64,000 bases of DNA from Ensifer adhaerens. GTDB lineage: Bacteria; Pseudomonadota; Alphaproteobacteria; Rhizobiales; Rhizobiaceae. The translations under genes were made by a program, and so were the position numbers. The DNA is taken from contig NZ_CP015881.1 of NCBI RefSeq assembly GCF_000697965.2, positions 1 to 64,000 on the forward strand. The letters run 5' to 3'. Shown in pieces: positions 8,090-16,950 of this stretch (its first letter is position 1; each line of letters begins with the position of its first letter). The notes below the pieces were generated by a model, which ran no database searches, had not been told where the DNA came from, and worked only from the letters and a program-made list of their open reading frames with translations.

Positions 8090-8485
8090 TCAAAGCCGGA
8101 TGACGACCTGTGGCGGGCCTCGCGGACGGGCATTGGGTGCGTGAACTTGTGGCACCGGTCGAACTGCCGCAACCCGGATCGCAGGTGTGCGGTTTGCCTC
8201 CAGGCGCTCGCTGAGAGAACCGTCCGGCGGCGTCAGCAGCGCCCAGAAGAACCGACAGGCGCTGCAAACATGTTTATGGCCGGGCTGGTCTTTGCCGTCT
8301 TCACCCAAACCGGTCTGGCAAAAATCGGGCAGGGACCCGTCGGGCAGGGCATAGAGCGCCAGTTCGGCCGCCGGCAGGCGAGTGGCCAGGGCAGGGCCGA
8401 GATGGGCAAAACCAAGCAGGAACAGCGCCGCGGCGCAAAGCATGCGCACGGCATTGTTCCATCTGATCTTCTCGCGACGTGTCAT
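8090..8485 (-). CDS. secreted hypothetical protein (possibly DUF2946-like)
   Basis: A 131-aa protein with a basic, hydrophobic N-terminus (MTRREKIRWNNAVRMLCAAA) that looks like a signal peptide or anchor, then a Cys/His-containing stretch (HKHVCSAC). That arrangement resembles small periplasmic DUF2946 proteins sometimes linked to metal handling. The family assignment is tentative. The gene is on the same strand as the downstream Crp/Fnr gene, separated by a parS-like site. Confidence 0.6.
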   Translation of the reverse strand: MTRREKIRWNNAVRMLCAAALFLLGFAHLGPALATRLPAAELALYALPDGSLPDFCQTGLGEDGKDQPGHKHVCSACRFFWALLTPPDGSLSERLEANRTPAIRVAAVRPVPQVHAPNARPRGPPQVVIRL

Positions 8486-8582
8486 CGCCCCGGCTCGTTC
8501 CTGTTTCGATGGGGCAGAGATTGGCGACCGGCTTGATAAAGCTCAATGTGGCAAACCGCGCAGGGGCAGAATGCCGCAGCCA

Positions 8583-8615
8583 GAAGAACGCCGCGCCTCC
8601 GATTGGGGCGCGGCG
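8583..8615 (-). terminator. Terminator of the tctCBA operon
   Basis: A 9-bp perfect GC stem (8589-8597 with 8607-8615, 9-nt loop) lies about 50 bp beyond the tctA stop and is followed on the minus strand by TTCTTCT. Confidence 0.7.
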
Positions 8616-8665
8616 ATTAACCTATTGAATTATATTGTTATTGTTGCGAAATTGGCGGGCAGGGA

Positions 8666-10171
8666 TCAATCCTCCTCGACAAAAACCTCGTGGCGCTTGG
8701 CATTCACACTCGGCAGGAACACGACGACGAGCACCAGGGCTGCGATCAGAAGCAGGATGGCGCTGATCGGTCGAGTGACGAATGTCGTCGGGTCTCCGCG
8801 CGACAGGATCATGGCGCGGCGGAGGTTTTCTTCGAGCAGCGGTCCGAGCACGAAGCCGAGCAGCAACGGAGCGGGTTCGCAGCGCAGCTTCAACAGCAGG
8901 TAGCCGACGAGGCCGAAGAAGGCGACGGCATAGAGGTCGTAGACATTGGAGTTGACGCTGTAGACCCCGATCGAGCAGAACGCCATGATGATCGGGAAGA
9001 GCACGTAATAGGGGATCTTGAGCAGCTTCACCCAGAGCCCGATCAACGGCAGATTCAGGACCACGAGCATCAGATTGCCGATCCACATGGAGGCGATGAT
9101 GCCCCAGAAGAGGGCGGGCTGTTCGCTTGCGACGTTCGGACCGGGCACGATGCCCTGGATGATCATCGCGCCGATCATCAGCGCCATCACCGGATTGGCG
9201 GGAATGCCGAGGGTGAGCAGCGGAATGAACGAGGTCTGCGCGCCCGCATTGTTGGCGCTTTCCGGACCGGCGACGCCGGCAATCGCACCGTGGCCGAACT
9301 CTTCGGGGTGGTCCGAGACGCGTTTCTCCACGGTGTAGGAAGCGAAGGCCGCAAGGATTGCGCCGCCACCGGGCAGAATGCCGAGCGCCGAACCGATGAT
9401 GGTGCCGCGCACGACCGGCGCGAACATGCGCTTGAAGTCGTCCCTGGTCGGCATCAGGTCGGTGACCTTGGCCATCAGCACCTCGCGGGTGCGTTCGTTT
9501 TCAAGGTTGCGCAGGATCTCGGCGATGCCGAAGACACCGACGGCGAGCGCTACGAAGTTCAGGCCGTCGGCATATTCCCGGATGCCGAGGGTAAAGCGCG
9601 GCGTGCCGGAATAGATATCGGTGCCGACGAGGCCGAGCAGGAGGCCGAGGGCGACCATGGCCAGCGCCTTGACGATCGACCCGTGCGCGAGTGCGATCGA
9701 GGAGACGAGGCCGACGATCATCAACGAGAAGTATTCGGCAGCGCCGAACTTCAGGGCGATTTCGGTCAGGGGCGGTGCGAAGACCGCGACGAGGAAGGTC
9801 GAGACGGTGCCGGCAAAGAATGAGCCGAGGGCAGCGATCGCCAGGGCGGCGCCGGCCCGACCCTTGCGGGCCATCTGGTAGCCGTCGATCGCGGTGACGG
9901 CTGACGACGATTCGCCCGGCATGTTGATCAGGATCGCCGTGGTCGAGCCGCCATACTGCGCGCCGTAATAGATGCCGGCGAGCATGATCAGCGAGGAGAC
10001 CGGCTCGAGTTGGAAGGTGATCGGCAGCAGCATGGCGATGGTTGCCGTTGCGCCGATGCCCGGAAGGACCCCGATCAGGGTGCCGAGAAGCACGCCGATG
10101 AGGCAGAAGAGCAGGTTGGCGGGGGAACCGGCGGTCACAAAGCCGAGCGCGAGATTGTTGAAAAGATCCAT
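8666..10171 (-). CDS. tctA: Tripartite tricarboxylate transporter, large membrane subunit TctA
   Basis: A 501-aa integral membrane protein of the TctA family with about 11-12 hydrophobic segments and the family motifs GVLPGIGATATIAMLLP near residue 40 and YGGSTTAILINMPGE near residue 75. It carries the substrate through the inner membrane using the ion gradient, with TctB and the periplasmic TctC. The start at 10171 is chosen because it follows tctB by 10 bp. The substrate (citrate, another tricarboxylate or an unrelated acid) cannot be read from the sequence. Confidence 0.95.
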   Translation of the reverse strand: MDLFNNLALGFVTAGSPANLLFCLIGVLLGTLIGVLPGIGATATIAMLLPITFQLEPVSSLIMLAGIYYGAQYGGSTTAILINMPGESSSAVTAIDGYQMARKGRAGAALAIAALGSFFAGTVSTFLVAVFAPPLTEIALKFGAAEYFSLMIVGLVSSIALAHGSIVKALAMVALGLLLGLVGTDIYSGTPRFTLGIREYADGLNFVALAVGVFGIAEILRNLENERTREVLMAKVTDLMPTRDDFKRMFAPVVRGTIIGSALGILPGGGAILAAFASYTVEKRVSDHPEEFGHGAIAGVAGPESANNAGAQTSFIPLLTLGIPANPVMALMIGAMIIQGIVPGPNVASEQPALFWGIIASMWIGNLMLVVLNLPLIGLWVKLLKIPYYVLFPIIMAFCSIGVYSVNSNVYDLYAVAFFGLVGYLLLKLRCEPAPLLLGFVLGPLLEENLRRAMILSRGDPTTFVTRPISAILLLIAALVLVVVFLPSVNAKRHEVFVEED

Positions 10172-10181
10172 TGCGCGTCTC

Positions 10182-10643
10182 CTAGAATTGGACCCAGGGG
10201 CCGAAGCGCTGGAAGGGCAGGCCGAGACCATAGCTGAACACGGCGACGGAGAAGGCCGTCAGCGCTGCGGAGAGCGCCAAAGCCATGAGCGGCGTCATGC
10301 GGCCGGAGGCAAAGCAGGCGATGAGTGCCGTGAAGAACAGTGCCGGGACGAAGCCGAGGCCGCGGACCGTGAGGCCGAAGAAAACCGGCGCCGGCAAAAT
10401 GAAGAGCATGCCACGCAGCGCAATCGCGCCGATCGGCTCCCCCTGGACGCGGGTGGACTGTACGAGGATCACGATGCCGAGGAGCGTCAGGATGATCGCG
10501 AGCACGAGGGGGAAATAGCCAGGCCCCATGCGGAAGGCCGTGCCGAGCTCTAGGTTGAAGGCCTGCCAGGCGAAGAACAGGCCGACCGCGGTCAGGATCC
10601 CGCCGCAGAGCGCATTGGTGCTATCGAAGGAGAGTGATTTCAT
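10182..10643 (-). CDS. tctB: Tripartite tricarboxylate transporter, small membrane subunit TctB
   Basis: A 153-aa membrane protein with four predicted helices, typical of the poorly conserved TctB subunit (FRMGPGYFPLVLAIILTLLG is characteristic). It is encoded 10 bp before tctA. The gap to the upstream tctC is unusually long for this operon type (219 bp) and contains a parS-like palindrome and a GC hairpin. Confidence 0.93.
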   Translation of the reverse strand: MKSLSFDSTNALCGGILTAVGLFFAWQAFNLELGTAFRMGPGYFPLVLAIILTLLGIVILVQSTRVQGEPIGAIALRGMLFILPAPVFFGLTVRGLGFVPALFFTALIACFASGRMTPLMALALSAALTAFSVAVFSYGLGLPFQRFGPWVQF

Positions 10644-10746
10644 CGTGTCCCCATTTGTTTTCGCGGGGTAGCCGGGCCGAGGCGTCGACGGCCTCCCGCA
10701 TTGGCATTGCCGGCTCGCGCCGGGTTCGCACATTGGGCAACGTCGC

Positions 10747-10762
10747 GTTGACAGCTGTCAAC
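10747..10762. repeat. parS-like palindrome 7, between tctC and tctB
   Basis: GTTGACAGCTGTCAAC, identical to palindromes 2 and 6. It is 5.7 kb beyond the repC stop, inside the transporter operon: 101 bp after the tctC stop and 104 bp before the tctB start. Confidence 0.85.
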
Positions 10763-10815
10763 CGCTGTTGACGGCGCCTGTCCGGACACCGTCGGGAACA
10801 TGCCCATGTCAGAAC

Positions 10816-10848
10816 CGCCGCGCCCCGAGATGACTCGAGAGCGCGGCG
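10816..10848 (-). terminator. Hairpin downstream of tctC
   Basis: Perfect 8-bp GC arms (10816-10823 and 10841-10848) lie 15 bp after the tctC stop. There is no T run, so it may be an RNA-stabilising hairpin that raises tctC message over tctBA, as is common for binding-protein genes, and not a full terminator. Confidence 0.45.
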
Positions 10849-10862
10849 CGATGAGCGGTGGA

Positions 10863-11840
10863 TTAGTCGGCGTACTGGCCGGCCGCTTCGATCACCGGCT
10901 TCCAGCGGGCGATCTCGCCTTCGAGCTTGGTCTTCAGCGCGGCCGGGGTGGCGTCGGCGTCCGAAGACGGCTCGGTGCCGAGTTCGCCGAAGCGGGCAAC
11001 CACGTTCGGATCCTTGAGCGCCACCTGCAGCGACTTCGACAGGCGTTCGGTCACTTCAGCCGGCGTACCCTTCGGCGCGTAGACGCCGTGCCAGATACCA
11101 ACCTGCAGGTTCGGCAGACCACCTTCGGTGGTCGTCGGCAAGTCCGGGAAGACCTTCAGGCGTTCGGGCGAGGTGACGGCGTAAGCCTTGATCGTGCCGC
11201 CCTGAATCTGCTTGGTGGTGTTGGTCGTCTGGTCGCACATGATGTCGACCTGACCGCCGAGGAGATCGGTCATCGCCGGACCGGTGCCCTTGTAGGGAAC
11301 GGTGGTCAGCGGCGTTTCGATGGCGCTCATGAACATCATGCCGCAGAGGTGCGAGGCGGCGCCGATGCCGGCGTTGGCGACGGTGACCGTGTCCTTGTTC
11401 GCCTTCACATATTCGACGAGACCCTTGAGGTCGGTCGGCTCGAGGTCCTTGCGCGCGACGATGGTCATCGGCACTTCGGTGACGAGGCCGACATATTCGA
11501 AGGCGTTCAGCGTGTCATAGGCGAGTTTGCGGTAGAGCGTCGCGCTGGTTGCCATGCCGATGTGATGGAGCAGCACGGTGTAGCCGTCCGGATCGGCCTG
11601 GGCGACGCGACCGGCGCCAAGCGTGCCGCCGGCGCCGCCGACGTTCTCGACGATGATCTGCTGGCCGAGGTCCTTCGACATGGATTCAGCAACCAGGCGC
11701 GCAACCGTATCCGTCGGGCCACCGGCGGAGAAGGGCACGACCATGGTGATCGAACGCTCGGGGTAGGTCTGTGCGTTGGCGGAAACGGCAAAAATGGAAA
11801 GGGCGGCAACGGCGCCGAGCAATGCGTTGAGGGTTTTCAT
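10863..11840 (-). CDS. tctC: Tripartite tricarboxylate transporter substrate-binding protein TctC (Bug family)
   Basis: A 325-aa periplasmic binding protein with a clear signal peptide (MKTLNALLGAVAALSIFAVS, cleavage near NAQ-TYP). The Bug-family motifs YPERSITMVVPFSAGGPTDT (mature N-terminus) and ADPDGYTVL are present. It delivers substrate to TctAB. Bug proteins bind very diverse carboxylates and amides, so the ligand is open. It is the first gene of tctC-tctB-tctA. Confidence 0.95.
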   Translation of the reverse strand: MKTLNALLGAVAALSIFAVSANAQTYPERSITMVVPFSAGGPTDTVARLVAESMSKDLGQQIIVENVGGAGGTLGAGRVAQADPDGYTVLLHHIGMATSATLYRKLAYDTLNAFEYVGLVTEVPMTIVARKDLEPTDLKGLVEYVKANKDTVTVANAGIGAASHLCGMMFMSAIETPLTTVPYKGTGPAMTDLLGGQVDIMCDQTTNTTKQIQGGTIKAYAVTSPERLKVFPDLPTTTEGGLPNLQVGIWHGVYAPKGTPAEVTERLSKSLQVALKDPNVVARFGELGTEPSSDADATPAALKTKLEGEIARWKPVIEAAGQYAD

Positions 11841-12068
11841 CTTCTTCCTCCCGGATGAAATATGGCCAGCCGGCAAGGTTTCCTCCCACGCCGGTGCTGG
11901 ATGCCCCCATTTGCGGACGCAATCTTAGCACAGACAACGGGCTGTCCGCACGATCCGACGCATTTGTCAGGAGCCTGGATCGGCTTTGGGTGGATTTGGA
12001 AACATGGCGGTGCTGGCGTGGGTGGATTTCCACCCATCGCGCGTTTGGCTGCGCGCCGCGGGAAGGGC

Positions 12069-12854
12069 CTAGAGGCCGGTGCGCCGCTTCAGATCGGCGA
12101 TTTCGTCGGCGGTGAGGTTACGCGCAGCACCCTTCGGCAAATCACCGAGAGCGATCGTCCCGATCGAAACTCGCAGCAGCCGCAGCACTTCGAAGCCGAG
12201 CGCATCGAGCATGCGGCGAATCTGGCGGTTTCGACCCTCTTCGAGTTCCACCTCGATCCACATGTTGCGGCCGCCCACCCTTAGGCGTTCGGCCCTGGCG
12301 GCCCGCAACATCTCGCCGCCTTCGTCGATGCCGGCGACCATTTGCGCAAGCTGCGCGTCGTCGATCTGCCCGGTCAGTTGCACGTGATAGACCTTGCCGA
12401 CATGGGTTTCCGGATCGAGCAGCCGCTGCGCAAGCACCGTGTCGTTGGTGAACAGCAGAAGGCCCTCGCTCGCCTTGTCGAGGCGTCCGACCGGCGACAG
12501 ATGGGTGGAGTCGATGTTCTTCAGGCAGTCGAAGACCGTCGGCCGGCCCTCCGGGTCATGCCTGGTCGTCACCAGCCCGCGCGGCTTGTTCAGCATCAGG
12601 TAGACCTTCTCTTGGGCAAGCACGGCCTTACCGTCGACGGCGAGACGGTCCATGTCGACATCGACCCATGCGGTGAGGTCAGTCGCCTTGCGCCCGTTGA
12701 TGCTGACGCGGCCTTCAAGCACCAGCTTTTCGGCCTGCGTGCGCGAGCAGTAACCAAGCTTGGAAAGGGCGCGGGCGACCGTCACGCGTTTTCCCGTATC
12801 GGCCGCGGGGCGGCGGCCGGTATCTCGGGCGGCTGTCGGTCGCTTCTGTTTCAC
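12069..12854 (-). CDS. rRNA pseudouridine synthase (RsuA/RluB/RluE family)
   Basis: A 261-aa enzyme that isomerises a specific uridine in rRNA. An N-terminal S4 RNA-binding domain (about 24-70: [20 protein letters not shown]) precedes the catalytic domain. The signature [16 protein letters not shown], whose Asp is the catalytic nucleophile, lies near residues 122-137. The family fits the small RsuA/RluE branch; which rRNA position it modifies cannot be told. The basic N-terminal tail is typical of alphaproteobacterial members. Confidence 0.93.
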   Translation of the reverse strand: MKQKRPTAARDTGRRPAADTGKRVTVARALSKLGYCSRTQAEKLVLEGRVSINGRKATDLTAWVDVDMDRLAVDGKAVLAQEKVYLMLNKPRGLVTTRHDPEGRPTVFDCLKNIDSTHLSPVGRLDKASEGLLLFTNDTVLAQRLLDPETHVGKVYHVQLTGQIDDAQLAQMVAGIDEGGEMLRAARAERLRVGGRNMWIEVELEEGRNRQIRRMLDALGFEVLRLLRVSIGTIALGDLPKGAARNLTADEIADLKRRTGL

Positions 12855-12932
12855 GTTCTGGTCTTCCGGTTGCTGGTCATCTTGTGCAGCATGGTCCCGC
12901 CTGCGAGCATCGCCGGCGGCACAATCTCGACA

Positions 12933-14495
12933 TCAGCCGATCTTGCTATAGTCGATCCGCCGGGCGAGCCAGCAGCCGATCGTCAGCCCCGTCACCTTGC
13001 CTTCTGCGTCACGCGAAACGACTACGGTCCAGTCTCCCGGTGCCGGCGCGTCCATCGAGCGTTTGCAGCGCAGCAGCCAGACATCGTCGGCGAGCGGCCG
13101 CAGGGCGTGCATGGCGCCTCTGCCAAGCGAACCGTCGAAACCACCATAGAAGACGCCGTTGGTGGAGACGATGTCGAGATGGGCGTCGAGTTCTGCCGCA
13201 TGGTAGCGGCCGGCGATATCAGGCTTGGCGGCGCCAGAGATGCGCGCGGCGTGAACCGTCAGGTTCTCACGCGGGCGCTCCATGTGCAGCGAGGCGCCTT
13301 CCACGCGAAGGGTAACGGCCGCTGACTGCGCGCTGCCATCCGGACCGACCGCAAGCGTTTCGGCACCCGTGGCGAAGTTCAGCGCGACGCGGGATTTGCC
13401 GGCGGGCCTGGTAACGAGTGCGAGGCCCGTTTCCGGATCCAGATAGCTGCCGGTGCCGTCGGCATCCCAGGTGCCTGTCGCGGGCTCGGCATCGCTGTGG
13501 CCAAGGGCGACCTTCATCAATGCGGTCGCCGCCGCATGGGCGTCGGCTTCATGGTTGAACATCACCACGACCGAAAGGCGCTCAGCGGGCGCGTAGAGCC
13601 TGCGGCTGCGGAAGCCGCGCAGCGCGCCGCCATGGCCGGTGATGGCGACGTCGCCGATCTTTTCATGCGCAAGGCCGAACCCATAATGGGCCGGGCGGCC
13701 ATCGGCATAGGTCTGCGGTACGGACAGGCGGCGATAGAGACTGTTTTCGTCATTCCGCGTCCGGTCGATGAAGCATTCCCAGGCGAGCATATCGTCGAGC
13801 GAAGCGGAAACACCGGCATCGCCCGCCCAGTAGATGTTGTTGGCCGCCTCGAAATAGCCAGCCGTCTCATTGCCCTCGTAGCCGACGATACCGTCGGGGG
13901 GCAGGCTCGTATCGGCGGTGAGGGCAGCGGTCTGCATGTCGGCCGGGCCGAACACGGAACGCTGATAGAGCTCGGCCATCGAGCGCCCGGTATGCGCTTC
14001 GATGAGGTCGGCGAGAATGCGGAAATTGCCGTTCGAATAGGAGTAGCGCGTGCCCGGCTCGAAATGGGTCGACCGCGCGGAGGAGAGCAGGGGCCGTGCG
14101 TCCTCGCGGCGGAAGGCGCCGTCGTGCCTGGCGCCTTGCAGCACGGTCAGCGCCCAGTAGTCGCGCAGCCCCGACTGGTTGTGACAGAGATGGGCCACGG
14201 TCGGGCGCTTGCCTTCGAGCAGAGGCAGGTAGGCGTCGAGCGCGCGGTCGAGCTTTGCCGGTTCGCCGACGGCGTCCAGAAGCACGGCGCAGGTCATCTG
14301 CTTGGTGATCGAGCAGATCGGTACGCGGGTTGTCGCCGTCATCGGCCTGCGGGCGGTCAGGTCGGCGTAGCCCCAGCGGTGGCTGAGGATCACCTGACCA
14401 TCCCGGACCACACCGGCGACGCCGCCGGGACCGGGATAGTGTTGGGGCAGGGCTTTTAGGGCGCGTTCGAGAGTGGAAAGTTCGGAAGTGGTCAT
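12933..14495 (-). CDS. dap: D-aminopeptidase (serine beta-lactamase-like, DAP type)
   Basis: A 520-aa protein of the penicillin-recognising serine hydrolase family. The catalytic motifs are S62-I-T-K65, Y153-S-N155 and H288-G-G. The first two fall at the positions described for the Ochrobactrum anthropi D-aminopeptidase, which also has 520 residues. A C-terminal region (about 330-520) would form the two antiparallel beta-barrel domains of DAP. It releases N-terminal D-residues from peptides. There is no signal peptide, so it should be cytoplasmic. The Met at 14495 is the natural start; the longer frame is low-complexity. Confidence 0.9.
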   Translation of the reverse strand: MTTSELSTLERALKALPQHYPGPGGVAGVVRDGQVILSHRWGYADLTARRPMTATTRVPICSITKQMTCAVLLDAVGEPAKLDRALDAYLPLLEGKRPTVAHLCHNQSGLRDYWALTVLQGARHDGAFRREDARPLLSSARSTHFEPGTRYSYSNGNFRILADLIEAHTGRSMAELYQRSVFGPADMQTAALTADTSLPPDGIVGYEGNETAGYFEAANNIYWAGDAGVSASLDDMLAWECFIDRTRNDENSLYRRLSVPQTYADGRPAHYGFGLAHEKIGDVAITGHGGALRGFRSRRLYAPAERLSVVVMFNHEADAHAAATALMKVALGHSDAEPATGTWDADGTGSYLDPETGLALVTRPAGKSRVALNFATGAETLAVGPDGSAQSAAVTLRVEGASLHMERPRENLTVHAARISGAAKPDIAGRYHAAELDAHLDIVSTNGVFYGGFDGSLGRGAMHALRPLADDVWLLRCKRSMDAPAPGDWTVVVSRDAEGKVTGLTIGCWLARRIDYSKIG

Positions 14496-14592
14496 GGCGC
14501 TGAAGGATCGGTCCGACGAAGGGCAGGGCGGTGTCTGCCTTCGTTCGTACCGTCCCCTCCCGGCACTTGCAATGCCGCGCCGACAGCTCTCC

Positions 14593-16311
14593 TCAGCCGG
14601 CGCCTGCCTGGGCGTGATAGAGGCGGCTGTAGGCGCCCTTGGCGGCCAGCAGCGTTGCATGCGGTCCCTGCTCGCGAATGCCGCTGCCGTCGACCACGAC
14701 GATGCGGTCGGCATCGCGGATCGTTGCCAGCCGGTGCGCGATGATCAGCGTCGTGCGCCCCTTGGAAAGCTCGGCGAGCGACTGCTGGATTGCTCTCTCG
14801 GTTTCCGTGTCGAGCGCCGAGGTGGCCTCGTCGAGAATGAGGATCGCCGGGTTTTTCAGGAACATGCGGGCGATCGCCAGTCGCTGTTTCTGTCCGCCGG
14901 AAAGCTTGACGCCGCGTTCGCCGATCACCGTGTCCATGCCGTCGGGCAGGGCGGCGATCATGCCGTCGAGCCGGGCGCGCCGCGCCGCTTCCAGGATGTC
15001 GGCTTCGTTTGCTCCGAGCCGGCCATAGGCGATGTTGTCGCGAATGGTGCCGGCAAAGAGGAAGACATCCTGCTGCACGATACCGATCTGGCCGCGCAGC
15101 GACGACAGGGTGATGTCGCGGATATCGGTGCCGTCGACAGTGATTGCGCCTTCCATCACTTCGTAGAAGCGCGGCAGAAGCGAGCAGATCGTCGTCTTGC
15201 CGGCGCCCGACGGGCCGACGAAGGCGATCGTCTCGCCGGCGCGGATCGTGAGGTCGATATTCTGGATGATCGGCTTTTCGGCGCTGTAGCCGAAGGAGAC
15301 GTTGCTGTAGGTGATGTCGCCCTTGAGATCAGCGACGTCGGTCGCACCGGGACGATCCTCGATATCGGGCTCGGTTTCCATCAGTTCGAGGAAGCGCTTG
15401 AAGCCGGCGATGCCCTTCGGATAGGTCTCGATCACCGAATTAATCTTCTCGACCGGCCGGAAGAAGACGCCGACCAGAAGCAGGAAGCTGACGAAGCCGC
15501 CATTGGTCAGCTCGCCCGTCAACACGAAGTAGCACCCGGTAATCATCACGATCAGCTGCGTCAGCCGCATGCTCATGTAGCTCAGCGACGTGCTGGCCGC
15601 CATGATACGGTAGGCCTCAAGCTTGGTGCGGCGATAGTTCTGGTTGTCGGTCTCGAACAGGCTGCGCTCATGGGCCTCGTTGGCGAAGGCCTGGACCACG
15701 CGCATGCCACCGACATTCTCCTCGATACGGGCGTTGAAGTCTCCGATCCGGCCGTAGAGATTGCGAAAATTCCGGGTCATGCGCCCGCCGTAGCGGCTGG
15801 TCACCCAGGCGGTCAGCGGCACGACGGCGGCGGTAATCAGCGCCAGCTGCCAATGCACCATCAGCATCAGGATCAGCGCACCGATGAAGGTCATGACGGC
15901 AATGAACAGATCCTCCGGACCGTGATGCGCGACCTCGCCGATTTCTTCCAGATCCTTGGTGAGGCGGCCGACGAGATGGCCGGTCTTCTGGTTGTCGAAG
16001 AACGAGAAAGAGAGCTTCTGCAGATGATCGAAGGCCATGCGCCGCATGTCCGTCTCGATATTGATGCCGAGCATGTGGCCCCAATAGGTGACGGTTGCCA
16101 TCAGGCCGGTGTTGAGCAGGTAGACGATCAGCAGCCCCACGGAGGACAGCAGGATCAGTGTCCATTCCTGGCTCGGCAAGAGCTGGTCGACGAACAGCTT
16201 CACCGCAATCGGGAAGCCGAGTTCGAGCAGGCCTGATAGTACGGCGCAGGAAAAGTCGAGAATGAACAGGCCGCGATAGGGGCGGTAGAACGCGAAGAAA
16301 CGCTTCAGCAT
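14593..16311 (-). CDS. ABC exporter, fused membrane and ATPase domains
   Basis: A 572-aa half-size ABC exporter: a six-helix membrane domain (about 1-310), then the nucleotide-binding domain with Walker A GPSGAGKTT, signature LSGGQKQR and Walker B ILILDEATSALD. It probably acts as a homodimer moving a lipid, peptide or drug outward; the substrate is unknown. The Met at 16311 is preferred because the frame upstream of it is not protein-like. The downstream D-aminopeptidase gene on the same strand begins about 97 bp after its stop. Confidence 0.92.
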   Translation of the reverse strand: MLKRFFAFYRPYRGLFILDFSCAVLSGLLELGFPIAVKLFVDQLLPSQEWTLILLSSVGLLIVYLLNTGLMATVTYWGHMLGINIETDMRRMAFDHLQKLSFSFFDNQKTGHLVGRLTKDLEEIGEVAHHGPEDLFIAVMTFIGALILMLMVHWQLALITAAVVPLTAWVTSRYGGRMTRNFRNLYGRIGDFNARIEENVGGMRVVQAFANEAHERSLFETDNQNYRRTKLEAYRIMAASTSLSYMSMRLTQLIVMITGCYFVLTGELTNGGFVSFLLLVGVFFRPVEKINSVIETYPKGIAGFKRFLELMETEPDIEDRPGATDVADLKGDITYSNVSFGYSAEKPIIQNIDLTIRAGETIAFVGPSGAGKTTICSLLPRFYEVMEGAITVDGTDIRDITLSSLRGQIGIVQQDVFLFAGTIRDNIAYGRLGANEADILEAARRARLDGMIAALPDGMDTVIGERGVKLSGGQKQRLAIARMFLKNPAILILDEATSALDTETERAIQQSLAELSKGRTTLIIAHRLATIRDADRIVVVDGSGIREQGPHATLLAAKGAYSRLYHAQAGAG

Positions 16312-16646
16312 GCACGTGCACTCACTGGGGGCGGGGGCGCCATGGGCGCTGATAGAAAGATGATTTTTAATGTCATGTTTTTGGATCGAAACCAACCCAG
16401 AAAAGCGTGAAAGCGTGTCGGCCACGTGACGCGACCGATGTCTCGTGCACCTGCGAGACGCAATCGGTTCACTTCGGCACCGGTGGGAAGGAAACGTTAA
16501 CCATAGGCTTCGTAGAAATGGAATCAGCAGAGCAAATCGCCTTCTGTTGGGGACACCGGAAGCGGAGCCATTGCTCGATATCACTACGCGTAGGGCGTCT
16601 TTGTGCGTTCGCGTCAACGCACGAAGTCCAGGGGGCAAACGAGACG
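16312..16646. other. Divergent intergenic region
   Basis: 335 bp between the divergently oriented ABC exporter and the DUF6074-like gene. Short AT-rich patches (for example 16360-16385) may hold promoters, but no clear operator, RNA or reading frame is visible. Confidence 0.5.
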
Positions 16647-16940
16647 ATGGCAAGCAATCAATCAGTGGAAGCCACGGAAACCAACACCATTGTTCCGTTT
16701 CCGGTGGTCAGGAGATTGCATGCCATTCGCAGTGCTGCCGCCGAGCTTGAAGATCTGCACGGTGCCGAAGCGCTGCAATTCTGGCGCCGCCGCTGCCGCG
16801 CTCTAGCGGATGAGCTCTTTGCCTGCGGATGTTCGGAAGACGAAGTGCGCCATCAGGTTCTGGTTTTTCAGGACGAGGTGCAGATCGAGCTGCAGCATCG
16901 CCACCTCTCGCGTCTTTCTGCAGGCGCGATGAGCCAGTAG
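16647..16940 (+). CDS. DUF6074-like small protein
   Basis: A 97-aa protein with the pattern of short rhizobial DUF6074 proteins: a NTIVPFPVVRRLHAIR motif near residue 14, then a helical region rich in Trp, Arg and acidic residues. No catalytic motif is seen and the function is unknown. The start at 16647 is preceded by an AGGGGG purine run. It converges on the adenylate cyclase gene. Confidence 0.7.
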   Translation: MASNQSVEATETNTIVPFPVVRRLHAIRSAAAELEDLHGAEALQFWRRRCRALADELFACGCSEDEVRHQVLVFQDEVQIELQHRHLSRLSAGAMSQ

Positions 16941-16950
16941 CCGCTGCGTC

